NCBI GenBank assembly: GCA_934045905.1
Contig: OW203762.1
Coordinates: 49,997,411 to 50,061,410 of the forward strand
Length of the DNA: 64,000 bases
Direction of reading: 5' to 3'
From: Leuctra nigra
Lineage: Eukaryota > Arthropoda > Insecta > Plecoptera > Leuctridae
The notes below the pieces were generated by a model, which was given only the letters and a program-made list of their open reading frames with translations, made no database searches and had not been told where the DNA came from. A program made the position numbers and the translations under genes. Shown here one piece after another: positions 41,388-52,269 of the stretch (its first letter is position 1; each line of letters starts with the position of its first letter).

Positions 41388-42332
41388 ATGTTGTACAAAA
41401 ACAAAAACTTGTATATAGACTGCCAAGCACCTTTCCCCCTAAAAAGATTGAGATCTAAAAGAAGGTCGCAGCAATAATATATTGTTGAAACATTTTCGCA
41501 CTTAAAATTCGTGAAATCATTTCGCCCAGTTCCTGCCGCCAAGCACAACATTATAAACCAAACATTGTACCCAAATTTGAGATGAGAAAAAACCTCTAGG
41601 TGAACCGTCATAGTATAAACTTTAAAACAATTATACTCATTTAAAACGAAAAATAGAAAGTATTCAAATTTTAAAAACGTTAACAAAATCAATTTAAAAA
41701 CATTTTTTTTACATAACTTAAAATAAAAATTAAAAAAAATTATTTAAAATTTAATTAAAAAAAAATTAAAAGTAAAAAAAATAAAAATAAAGCTTGGCGC
41801 ATTGTGTCAAGGAGGGGGCAACATAAAAAGAAGATGTCGACCAAGGAGACGACGAAAGAAAGAAGGAAGAAGAAGACGATGAAGGAGAAGAAGGAAGAAG
41901 TCAACATGACGGTGCAAATTCAATGCGCCAAGCTTTATTTTTATTTTTTTTACTTTTAATTTTTTTTTAATTAAATTTTAAATAATTTTTTTTAATTTTT
42001 AAGTTATGTAAAAAAAATGTTTTTAAATTGATTTTGTTAACGTTTTTAAAATTTGAATACTTTCTATTTTTCGTTTTAAATGAGTATAATTGTTTTAAAG
42101 TTTATACTATGACGGTTCACCTAGAGGTTTTTTCTCATCTCAAATTTGGGTACAATGTTTGGTTTATAATGTTGTGCTTGGCGGCAGGAACTGGGCGAAA
42201 TGATTTCACGAATTTTAAGTGCGAAAATGTTTCAACAATATATTATTGCTGCGACCTTCTTTTAGATCTCAATCTTTTTAGGGGGAAAGGTGCTTGGCAG
42301 TCTATATACAAGTTTTTGTTTTTGTACAACAT
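41388..42332. repeat. near-perfect palindrome, arms about 415 bp, loop 116 bp
   Basis: Left arm 41388-41804, right arm 41921-42332. The arms are identical as far as I can follow except for length changes in A/T runs; 101 codons of mirrored open frame are identical on the two strands. The loop (41805-41920) is purine-rich with GAAGAAG-type repeats. The inner half of each arm is nearly pure A/T. It encodes nothing I recognise. It may be a young fold-back element, an inverted duplication, or an assembly artefact. Confidence 0.92.
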
Positions 42333-42789
42333 GTCACATGAGGTGGTAGTTTACAGCAGCTTTCATTGATCATTGAGTGTTACCTATCATTACATTGTTA
42401 ACGCCAACAACGTCACTTCTTGTCTAAAAATTTCTGTTTTTCTTCCAATAGTTCCCAAGTTAGTATAACGAAAGGGTCAATTTCTTTTGGTTGAATATGA
42501 GTTATCTCAACTTTTAAATTGCTAAAAGTTCACAACTTGTGAATAACGTAAATTGTAGCTGTATTGTTCCGGTGTAGACCGGAATTTGTGCGTCATCTCG
42601 TACTACGCATATTAGTTGCCAGTTGGTAAACTGAAAGGTACACGAAAGGTAGATGATTGTAAATGCGTTTCCTTAATTTTAAATTCTTCTAAGTTCACTT
42701 TTTTGTGTAATTTAAACTCTATTGGTAAAGCGTTAAGGCTTACAGATGTTTACAGCACATTTTAAATAAAATCCGGATGTGTTTTGGAA

Positions 42790-42920
42790 GGCAATATAAC
42801 TTAAAAGGAACTTATTTCATAAGTTAACTTTCCAGTTTCTGGAAACTTTCCAGGTAGGTAACTAACCAGTTCTTTATTTGAACTGGAACTAGTTCCTTTT
42901 TTTGAGGAACTAATCCAACA
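42790..42920. mobile_element. fragment of a hAT-like element, right end
   Basis: Ends CCAACACTG and contains AGTTCC and GGAACT words with TTTTTTT, as does the left-end fragment at 58906-59075, which starts CAGTGTTG. The two look like opposite ends of one family. No intact element. Confidence 0.4.
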
Positions 42921-44336
42921 CTGCTGTTTAGTGATAGTTCCATAACATGGATTATGCCGCAAATTTTTCCGCCAACAGTTTAAAAACGTACCAAAGATCA
43001 CGAGTGGGGTTATGCAGAATATGCATATATAATTTTCTATTATTACCTACGGGTGATTTTTTAAATTAGGGGATGTTGGAAGGGATCAAGTATCATACGG
43101 TATGGGTTATTTCATATAGAATGAGTACACCAAATTTGGTTGAGATCGGTCAAAGGGTGTAGGAGAAAATAAGAACGTTCATACCAAGAAGCCTTTTCCT
43201 TTGTTCATGCGCAGAGAGACACTACTGAAAGTTAAAGGAATTACGGCAAAGGATGTGGCCATTTGATATTGCCTTGTTGTGAAAATTGATTTTGAAGATG
43301 TCAACCTAGAGTTCCTTTAAGATTAACTAGCTGAGCCACCTGGTGTTTATAGTGCTGGTTGGGAAGGAGTAGGACGTATATCATTAACAGTCACAAAACA
43401 CATCAACACACGAACAAACCAACAAAGAACGGTCAACCTGATTGTACCTGACTGATTGCCAAAAGATACCCGAGAAGCTAAAGCACTATTTTTGCCGGAG
43501 AACAGACGCATAATCCTTGATCACACGCTTATAAATTCCCTAAGGTGTCTACCGCTTACATCGGTATGTACGAGGGACAATCAATTAAAAATCAATGTAC
43601 CTACCCATATTTTGTTTAAATCTCACTAAATGATAATTAACATAAAAAATCTCAAATGATTAAAAAAAAATATATATATATATATGATAACAATGAGAAA
43701 AAATGGTAACACGGAGCGTATTTTATCTCCTCGGTCCCATTCAGTGCGTACCTATACATTTAAAAAAAACTGTTGCTCGTCAAGACTCAAGTGAAAAAAA
43801 CATTGTTTAAAATATGACTTTATCCAACACGTCATGTAATATACAAGCTAATGTTCAAATTCTTTTAAAAAGTACCAAATATAGTTATGAATGTAATTTA
43901 TGAATAAGATTTTTTTATTTCATTTTGAATGAAATGGCTTTAAATAAAAGTCCTTTACGATTACTAATTTTACCCTGGGGACGTCTTCGAACGAGTCGTG
44001 TGCTTACTCATTGTCTTGAAGTATACAATTTTACAATAAATAGTGTGAAAATAAGTTATTTGAAAATACAATTGTGCTAGAAGACAGCCTCCTACTGCAG
44101 CAGAATCTATTATGTTATATTCCAAAACAAGTGTCATCTACGTACATTTGTATTCGTTTAAAAGTGTCAAGACAACATAGGAAACCAAACCTCTGATACG
44201 CTCACAACACAACCCCCACCCCTAATCCACCAGCCACTGAATAGATCTGAATGTGAATTGTTTATTCTCCAAGCAATGACGATTCACGATATTAAATGAC
44301 CTTTTATTGTTGTTGTTTATTGATTATGGTGTGTGT

Positions 44337-44356
44337 GGGGGGGGGGGGGGAGGGGG
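44337..44356 (+). repeat. G homopolymer run
   Basis: Fourteen G, then A and five G. Prone to sequencing error; could form a G-quadruplex. Confidence 0.7.
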
Positions 44357-45108
44357 TGTATGTGTTTATTACGCATAGATCATACAATCAATTAGTCTAC
44401 CGGTCTTTTTTCCTGATAGTGATGGCATATTGTTGATGCATCTAATTGATTTATTGTTTGTTTTGATATTTTAGACAGTATGAACTATTTCGTGCATTAG
44501 GTATTCTTTTAAAAATGCCATTGCATAATTGACCATGTTTGTAAACACCTTTCGCACAAGGCATTCGATTGGCGTCAGAATACCATTGTTCATTGTGCGT
44601 AGTTAATCTATTATTCTTTATTCTACACAAAACGAAGTTTCCATACTCTCGAAACTGAAATAAACTTAGATATTATAATATTCATACGTGAAGTAGTAGA
44701 AATAAAGATGTCATTATGGAACGGAATCGATGTCTGTTATTCGTTTGTATTATTGTCCCAATACTTGAATATCCATAAATACTATCCAAACTAGTTTTCT
44801 CAAATGGTTGATACTACGTCATATTCTGTCGTCATATTGAGGTACCTATTTTTGAGGTTTGAATCTTTCAATGTGACAAATAATGAAGTTCACCTAGAAT
44901 TCTACGAGCGGCTAGAGACAGAAGGTGCTCCAGGCGGCGTAGGGCGCGCGCATAAGTTTTACTGGGCAGCCTAAGGAATAAAACTCTCTATGGGTATAGA
45001 CAAAGTCGAACTGGCGAAAATTAAAACTGTGCAACTTAAAAAAATAACTCTATGGTTAGGCAGAATTAAAACTTGTAAAAATTGCAAATAAAAAAGTACG
45101 ACCCCGGC

Positions 45109-45175
45109 CGGTATCGAACCGGCGACCTCTAACACCGTAAGCCAATGCACTGTCTATTGCGCCAACAGGACGGCG
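45109..45175 (-). ncRNA. tRNA-Arg(ACG)-like sequence with Pol III terminator
   Basis: On the minus strand: CCTGTTGGCGCAATAGACAG (A-box region), an anticodon-like loop TTACGGT with ACG, and GGTTCGATACC as B box inside a perfect five-pair T arm. A run of six T follows within seven bases. The acceptor strands pair poorly (GCCGTCC against CGGGGTC), so a functional tRNA is unlikely; it is a tRNA pseudogene or the head of a SINE. Confidence 0.6.
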
Positions 45176-45439
45176 ATACTGTATGCCGTTCGTAACCACT
45201 AAACTAGCAAATGGGCGAAGATTTCAACAAGACGCAATGTCGCTCGTCATACCTGCAGCATTACCTACGAACCTGATACTATCTGTGATCGCGATGGCAA
45301 TCGGCGTGCCGCGATGGCGATGTTTCGGGTTATTGATGATCTACACAGCATCCCTCGACCTCTCATTTGAATATATATACTGGAAGGTATCATCGCTTAC
45401 ACAAATTAAAACAGGATGATGTGAAAAAAAAGTTTTTCT
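45176..45439. other. spacer between the tRNA-like units
   Basis: A plus-strand frame of 78 codons is open here but starts without context and resembles nothing. More likely part of the same repeat. Confidence 0.4.
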
Positions 45440-45512
45440 AGAATCGGGAATCGAACCCGTTATGCAGGAACACAAGCCAGCTGCCTCCGATAATTCAGCT
45501 ATTCAGGCCGAC
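45440..45512 (-). ncRNA. second tRNA-like unit with Pol III terminator
   Basis: Minus strand: TAGCTGAATTATCGG fits an A box, GGGTTCGATTCCCG holds a perfect B box, and eight T follow about ten bases later. The cloverleaf is incomplete. Same strand as the unit at 45109, about 265 bases away. Confidence 0.55.
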
Positions 45513-46423
45513 AGGATATGTGGAGTTGACAGCGAAGCTGCTGTGTTGGTAGATGAAGGGGAAGAGCGGAACGCTTAATATTGATAATTTTTCCACTTCC
45601 GGTTTGAAAATGTTGTTTTTTCTTGAAGTGGAGTGTCTAGCAATACATTGTCTTTAATGTTGCCAAATTTCAAAACTGTCGATGGACCCGTTTGACTTTT
45701 GAAAAAAATTAAAATTTAAAATTGTATAAATTCACTTCCGGCCAAAATATTTCAGATTTTCTTTCAGAAGTACGCGTGAGAAGGGGGACTCTATGTGTCT
45801 ACCAAATTTCAACTCTCTAGACCAAACCGTGCAATCTGTAGAAAAGGGCAAGCAAAACGACGTGCCTAGCTAGCCAGCCAGCCCCAAAGTCAATCCTTGC
45901 ATGTTTGAGGCCCAAAATTCACCCCGAAGGGATGATCGCAGCACTTTGATTTTTGGTTAGGTGTTGTCAGGTGGCTAAATATACCCGATAACCATGGTTT
46001 TCAACTTTCATTTCTCACTGCATGTATGCCTGCCGATACCTCGTTTTGACCACTTAAGCCGTTGCTGTATAAGTCTCTGGTAGTAGCTCGCACGTTGTAA
46101 GATAGAGCGGTGCTTGGCAGCGTCGAGCTAACGCCCGACTAGATATTTTGCTGCATGTATAGATTTTCCGTCGCCATTACCTCGCTGCAGGCAGGCAGCA
46201 GAACAGTGCGACGTTAAGCCCCAGACAAAAAATATCAATTTTTAATATGATGAAATATGAAAGCATATATATATATAGGGTTAAGCCCAATTTACACGGG
46301 TTGGAAATAGAACATGTTTTATAAGTTCTGTGACAGAAAGTTGCGTCGTGTAAATACAAAATTGTATGAAAAATGGGAATGTGATACAGAAGTTGTTCAA
46401 GAAATTGCACCGTGTAAATGGGG
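45513..46423. other. repeat-like, no gene
   Basis: Contains CTACCAAATTTCAACTCTCTAGACC, of the kind found near the 3' ends of insect retroelements (split here only by context), and at 46290 a CCCAATTTACACGGG word that recurs inverted before the gap (CCGTGTAAATGGGG). Confidence 0.4.
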
Positions 46424-46623
46424 NNNNNNNNNNNNNNNNNNNNNNNNNNNNNNNNNNNNNNNNNNNNNNNNNNNNNNNNNNNNNNNNNNNNNNNNNNNNN
46501 NNNNNNNNNNNNNNNNNNNNNNNNNNNNNNNNNNNNNNNNNNNNNNNNNNNNNNNNNNNNNNNNNNNNNNNNNNNNNNNNNNNNNNNNNNNNNNNNNNNN
46601 NNNNNNNNNNNNNNNNNNNNNNN
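46424..46623. other. assembly gap, 200 N
   Basis: A run of exactly 200 N. The left flank ends in a word that is the inverse of one about 130 bases before, so the gap lies in an inverted-repeat element. Confidence 1.
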
Positions 46624-47603
46624 CTAATGTGTCCTTTATTAGGAATGGTTTACGCATAAAAAAAACAAAATGGCGGAATGGTTTACACTTCCCCTCAATT
46701 CCTTTTAAAAAGGGGCGTAACAACAGCTGTCAGTGAAAACATTGTTTACGTATCAAAAAGATAGTTGACACATTAAGTGAAGTGAAGTGAATTAGTACCT
46801 ATATTTATTGTAACCTAGTCGGTGAGAAGTTTATGAAATAAATATTACCTCTTCTTACCGTTTTTTAAGAGTACAAAATGAATTATGAAACGCAAATAAT
46901 GACTATAGTTGTTGTAAATATACTACCTACCAATGTTACCGTACGCAATTAACCCCCTAATTTTTACTTCAATTTCAATTTCTTCAATTGATGTTTGAAG
47001 AAACTGGCAAGAAAATACGTACATTTCTACTTCTATTGAGTAGTTACAGTCTCATAAATGTGATTTGAACCTGAGCAATAAGCGGCATCCGTAAGTTTAT
47101 ATGTTACCGCTCCCAACTGCTCCAGCTTGCACCAACCCTTATGCAGAGTGCACTTATACTTACTGGAGGCCGACGAACACAATCATCTATTTCAAGCTGC
47201 TGGGAGCATGCCCACGGAAAAGCCGATGAATCGCCGGGTTAAAGTTCCGCATTTCGCATATTTGATAAAGATCGTAGACTATTATGGATACTATTACCAT
47301 TGACAGTCGATTATACAATGGACATGCTGCTGCTGTAGGGGTAGTGCTGCATGATATTGTCGATGTTAAAGGCACACATCTTTATCAGATTCCAGTTTTA
47401 TCGTGCTACGCTATCTGTTTTTAGGATCAAAACTTGTCTACTTGGTAAATATCAAACAGAGATCACGGTTTAACTCATACAAATACCTATTTGTTTGGTT
47501 TATTTGTGCTTTATTTCCACTTTGATTCGAAACCTAAAATCATTTAGTTTTAAACTAGGAAAACACTATGTGTAACGCATCAATAAGTGATACGATCAGT
47601 ATT
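46624..47603. other. non-coding; degraded repeat start at 47559
   Basis: No gene seen. AAACACTATGTGTAACGCATCAATAAG at 47564 is a degraded copy of the start of the GTGTAACGCG repeat. Confidence 0.4.
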
Positions 47604-48270
47604 CAGTATAAGAGGTGAGACGACGCTCTGAACTCGTTGAAACTTGAGTATTCTTCACGTTTGGGACTGTGGAAACTGGCCGTCAGTCAGTGTTACGGCA
47701 ACTGTGAAAGGCCGAGAAAGATGACAATTTGTTTTTCAATGATATTATACACCTAGGACACTGTAATTTAAATTTTTAAAGGTATTTGAGAGAACAACAG
47801 ACTACCAAAGAATATTAATACCTAAATTGAACATTTAAACTCATTAAAAATCATTTAAAGACTGTAATGAGTTCAAGTTCTATGTGACATGTCATCAATG
47901 TTTAAAACGCATAATAAGTGATGTATTTGTGAATACTGAATATTGAAGGTGATGGAAGGTGTAATAATAACTGTAATGTAGAATAGCATATTCTAACTAA
48001 AAACATCATAAAAATCTAACTAATATCAGTGTAAAACGAATTGTCATCTTTCACGGCCCCACTTCACATTAGTCAGTTCCAACAAGCAGCGCACTTGGCG
48101 GAGAACACAGTACTAGACACTTGTCCGGCAGTATGCAGACTTTCGTGTGTTGGCTGCTAGGGCGCTCTGCTGTCTGGTGACTGCAAACCTGTCTGGTTGC
48201 CCCACCAATAGATACTCAAACAAACTTATAGCATGGGTGGTAAAGGTCCGTCGTCTCACCTCTTATACTG
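47604..48270. mobile_element. 667-bp TIR element
   Basis: Ends CAGTATAAGAGGTGAGACGA(CG) and its perfect inverse at 48249-48270, 22 bp. Inner inverted words near GATGACAATT (47717) and AATTGTCATC (48038). The interior is AT-rich with no frame. No target duplication found. CAGT ends hint at a hAT or similar class, but this is not decided. Confidence 0.75.
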
Positions 48271-48496
48271 CATCGTGATAAGTGATGAGAGAGCGTTGAG
48301 AGTGTAAGTGTGAAACACAGAACCTAAATCAAATCTATGAAAGCACCCACTAAATCAGTAAAAAATTACTGCTATGCTACTACCTATTACCTACCCTAAT
48401 TACCTGTTTTTCACTGCAACTTAATAGTTGCACAGTGATGAAACACCAGTAAAATGTCACTGATGAGTATTTTAGATTAAAGAATTTACATGTCAA

Positions 48497-48575
48497 GTCG
48501 GTGACAGGCAAAGATGAACTCACTCAGGTATAGGGCGGCCCATGTAGAGCGGGTTCATCTTTGCCTGTTACCGAC
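48497..48575. ncRNA. 79-nt hairpin, 23-bp stem
   Basis: GTCGGTGACAGGCAAAGATG(AAC) pairs with GTTCATCTTTGCCTGTTACC(GAC) with one mismatch; the loop is 33 nt. Size and stem resemble a miRNA precursor, but I recognise no seed, and it could equally be a small MITE. Confidence 0.35.
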
Positions 48576-49036
48576 CAGTACTATACAATTGAAAAATACT
48601 AATATTCAGTCCCACGATAATCGACCACACCTAAAGTAAAAGGGGCATATCTGTATACCTACCTAAGATTATCATACACTATTCTGTCCATAGAATAGGA
48701 ACATGTTTTTAAGAACTAAACACATTTATCGAATTACGCTACACATGTTTTTGTAATCTCACTTTCAATTATTAAAAAAGGCAAATAATTCTACAATCAA
48801 ACTGACGTTTGGTCATCATCACCAAATAGTTTGCCTAGCCATTGAAACAATGTAAGGTATGCAATAAAATTTACTAGTAAAGCTAAGTTTACATCTCGGC
48901 AACAAGCGCTCAACGCTTTGACGCTAGCCAATTAGGTGGCTCAGCTCGAACACGCCGGAGCGCCAACCTTGAAAGATAAACCATGTTGATCTTTCAAGGT
49001 CGGCGCTTCGACGCATCGAGCTGTAAATGTAGCTTA

Positions 49037-49860
49037 AAACGCTCTGTGTAACGCGTTGATGAGCGAGCACCTGAACACGCAAATTCTTGAACCAGAATTC
49101 CGTACCTAAGGCACTGAAAACATATACATCCATTGAACTAAATAATATGCATGAAAGTAAACAAAAATCTGAAAAAAAGAATCTGTTTTATAAAATTTTA
49201 GATTATGTTGGTCTTGATCACCATGCAAAAAATTTTGATTGTCGACCAATCAGAAGATATTATTTAAACTACCAATTGGAGGATTTGGCATTCGTACTGC
49301 ATCTGATTTGATATGCGCTAGTTTTATTGTAAATTGTGGACAGCTTGGCTGCTCTACAGGCTTTGGAGCAGAAGCTTAAAGGCAGGGATGAAAATGTAGT
49401 ACCTATACATAATTAATGTCAAGATTGTGGAATAAAATGTCCCTACATGACAAAAACTTTTGAAAATAACGACAGATTAGCCTGAAAATTGGCAAAAATA
49501 CCTTAAATGTTGGTACCAATGACCATGCGAAGTTTTAAGTTGATCGGTCATACGCTTCTAGTTTAAATTTCAAAAAACACAGTGATAAATATGGGTTTAA
49601 ATTTTAACCAATGGGAGGATTTGGCTGAAACTTTTTATGATTGGGTATAATGTTGGTCGTAATGACTTTTGACCGAACCAACCAATCAAAAGATAATTTT
49701 GTTTAAATTTGAACCAATCACAGGATCCCTATTAAAAACGATCCCAGAGACCGCATAGATTAGGTTAGTATGTGTACAAAATTTCAGATCGATTGGTTGT
49801 GCAATTTGACCTGGGCAGTGCAGACAAAAAAAAACACACACACAGAGAAAGTGCCATAAG
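49037..49860 (+). repeat. dispersed repeat copy (GTGTAACGCGTTGATGAGCG family), longest copy
   Basis: Starts AACGCTCTGTGTAACGCG and ends AAATTTCAGATCGATTGG, then AAAAAAAAACACACACAC. It shares start, end and internal blocks with 22250-22760. A/C-rich tails at both suggest a retroelement 3' end. No conserved protein. Confidence 0.65.
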
Positions 49861-50980
49861 AGTTCCGTGGTGACGCTCGCTACGCTTGCTCAATTAAACA
49901 ATAACAATAATAACAGGTCGATAGATATAGCTGATCGATTCCTAGTTCATTTCAGTAATGGTTATTCGAGTCGACTTTTATTTATTTATTGACGGATCAG
50001 TCTCAAAAACGTGGTGGATTGAAGTTGGATTGAAGTGCATATGTGCAAAATATCATATCGATAGGTAGGTACGAATGGTTCAACCTGGTCGTAGTCGTAG
50101 TGATAATAAATTTTCTCTTTATTTTCATAAATAAACAAATGCACAAACAGAGAAAGCTCTCAAAAAGAGGCAAAAGACATTCACTATTCTTGCTTAATTA
50201 TAACTGTATCTTAAAAATGAAGGAAGAAACAAAAACCAATTAGGTAGGTTAAGGTACCGTTATATATCTATTTAAATACGTCACACCACACCAGAAATAT
50301 GTCAATATTGCACATACCTAAAACAAAACACAATTGGACAGAAAATCAAGTCTATGTAGAGAAGTGATTGCTCAAGGACAAAATGGCACATTCTCATTAG
50401 CTACAGCGGTACAGCGGTCCCGAGACCTTCTCTTGCCTCTTCAATTTACCTGCACGTCAAGACCTTCACTGCTACTGGCCCCACGAGGCAATAATGGTCA
50501 CATGACAGCAATACCTAATAATAGTACATGACAGCGCCCTCGCCGTTCTGATACCCTAGGCTAGTCCTTCTGTGTCGTGTCGTATTTTATTCTGTATTTT
50601 TATTTAGGGACTACAATGTCTCCTTGTTTGCATACGGTTTATGCTACAGTAAAAATAACTAGATGAAAAACTGTTTTCTTATGCCTGTCAAAATAATACC
50701 TAACCCTCCCACTATACACGCTTTTAAGTTGTGTGTATTTTCCAGTACGGTGGTGGCGCCGACCTAGTGTGAGAAAGTTTGGCTAGTGCCCTATTGTATG
50801 TAGTTTCATCTGATGTCATATAGCTGTACAGAATCTCACTTTAAGGGTGAATGAAGTAGGTAAACATTATTTCTCTTAATAATATTTTCTTATTTTATTA
50901 CCTCTTTCTCTCTCATTTAATAAGTATTGCACCAATTTGTGATTAATAGAAATGGATCTCTATGAATAGAGTTAAATAAA
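49861..50980. other. no gene seen
   Basis: AT-rich sequence without a recognisable frame, repeat terminus or tandem array. Confidence 0.5.
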
Positions 50981-51781
50981 TAGGGTTGGGACTTGACATC
51001 GATTTTTCGATTTGACATCGATGTCGAATGATATTTTGAGTTTCGATTCGACATCGATTTGAATTGTTTAATCAAATAATCGTTTGACATCGTTTAAAAA
51101 ATTCCGAGAATCAGCGCGCAGTATTGTAGAGCTGGCAACAGTGCAACGCGCCTCTCAAGATCAGCTGAGTGGCCTGCTTCCGCCCTTCCTGCATACCGCG
51201 TGTGCAGTTGTGGGTGGGTTGGTCAGTTGTCTCTTGCCATTCAGCGCGTGTTGTTTTTATTCTCTCGTGAAAGAATGTTTCCACGCAAAAAAAATAATAA
51301 TCCCGCCGTGGAGACGAAGTGAATTGTGGAAAGTTTTCGAGTTTGAAGTGAACATTACGGGCAACATTGCTAAAGGATGTTGAATGCAGACAATGTTACC
51401 TATGCTTCACGGGATATATTCCGGCAACAAGTCTAATAAAATCATGAATTTGCAACTGGATTTGCAACGAAATTTTTTTTTATTAATTGTTCCCTTTTAC
51501 ATAAATAAATGCTTGTACGTTATTTGAAATGAAAAAGTTATTTATTTCAATCATTTCCTCGTCATTTGTTGCCGCGAGGGGGGTGTGAGAGGGACATCTC
51601 TAGCGCTGGAACATGGCCTTGGGCAGACGCAATTGCAGTGTTGCCACATTTCGCCGTAATTATTTCGATGTGGCCCATTATTACGATGTCAAAATTATTT
51701 CGATGTCGAAATTATTTCGATTTGATGTCGAAATCTTCAGTTTGACATCGATTTAGCAAATCAAATCGAATCCCAACCCTA
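50981..51781. mobile_element. hAT-type element, 801 bp, with 8-bp target duplication
   Basis: Starts TAGGGTTGGGA and ends TCCCAACCCTA. It is flanked by TAAATAAA on both sides (50973-50980 and 51782-51789). Each subterminal region carries many copies of TTGACATCGATTT and related words in both orientations, typical of hAT transposase-binding sites. No transposase seen. Confidence 0.9.
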
Positions 51782-52269
51782 TAAATAAATATGTAATCAA
51801 AGATATGTAAATACAAAAACCCATGCATACATGGCATTATCGACATTAGTACTACTTCTAAAATACAATAATGAGTAAATGCCGTGAAGCATGGGGTGAC
51901 CTGTTATGGCAGAGCTTGTAGATCTAGGCAGAGCTATTGCAAACTTGTGTAAACGGGTGAAACTTCTGTCATAGAATCCATCTTCAAAGATTTGTCATCA
52001 ACGAATTGGATTTTGAGAACCCGCGGTAATCTGTCAGAGAAACAGGGAAACAGACATTATTGCGAGAAAATACCATAATAGCATGTTGTGTGCTCGTTTT
52101 GCTTATGTGCTAGTGTAGGGCCAGTGTGAAATTTGGTACACCCGTGGTGCATACGTTTAGATTGACATAGTATGATTTAGATTTAATAAAAGAGTATTAT
52201 TAATTTATTATACACAAGTGTGAGTGTAAGTCTGAGTTAAGAAGAAGAGTGTCGCATGTGAGGGCATGA

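Larger units (their letters stand above)
42333..45100. other. repeat-derived, no gene
   Basis: Contains the hAT-like right end at 42790-42920, a repeat-like stretch at 43020-43200 with CAAATTTGGTTGAGATCGGTC, a TA microsatellite at 43670-43686 and a G run at 44337-44356. No coding evidence. Confidence 0.5.

Noticed and set aside
41288..42369. Two identical proteins of about 100 residues on opposite strands
   Set aside because: They are mirror translations of the two palindrome arms, hydrophobic from A/T content, with no homologue recognised.
45183..45419. 78-codon plus-strand frame between the tRNA-like units
   Set aside because: No start context, no domain and a repeat setting.
46314..46736. 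Open frames across the N run
   Set aside because: They exist only because N is read as open; the gap has no sequence.
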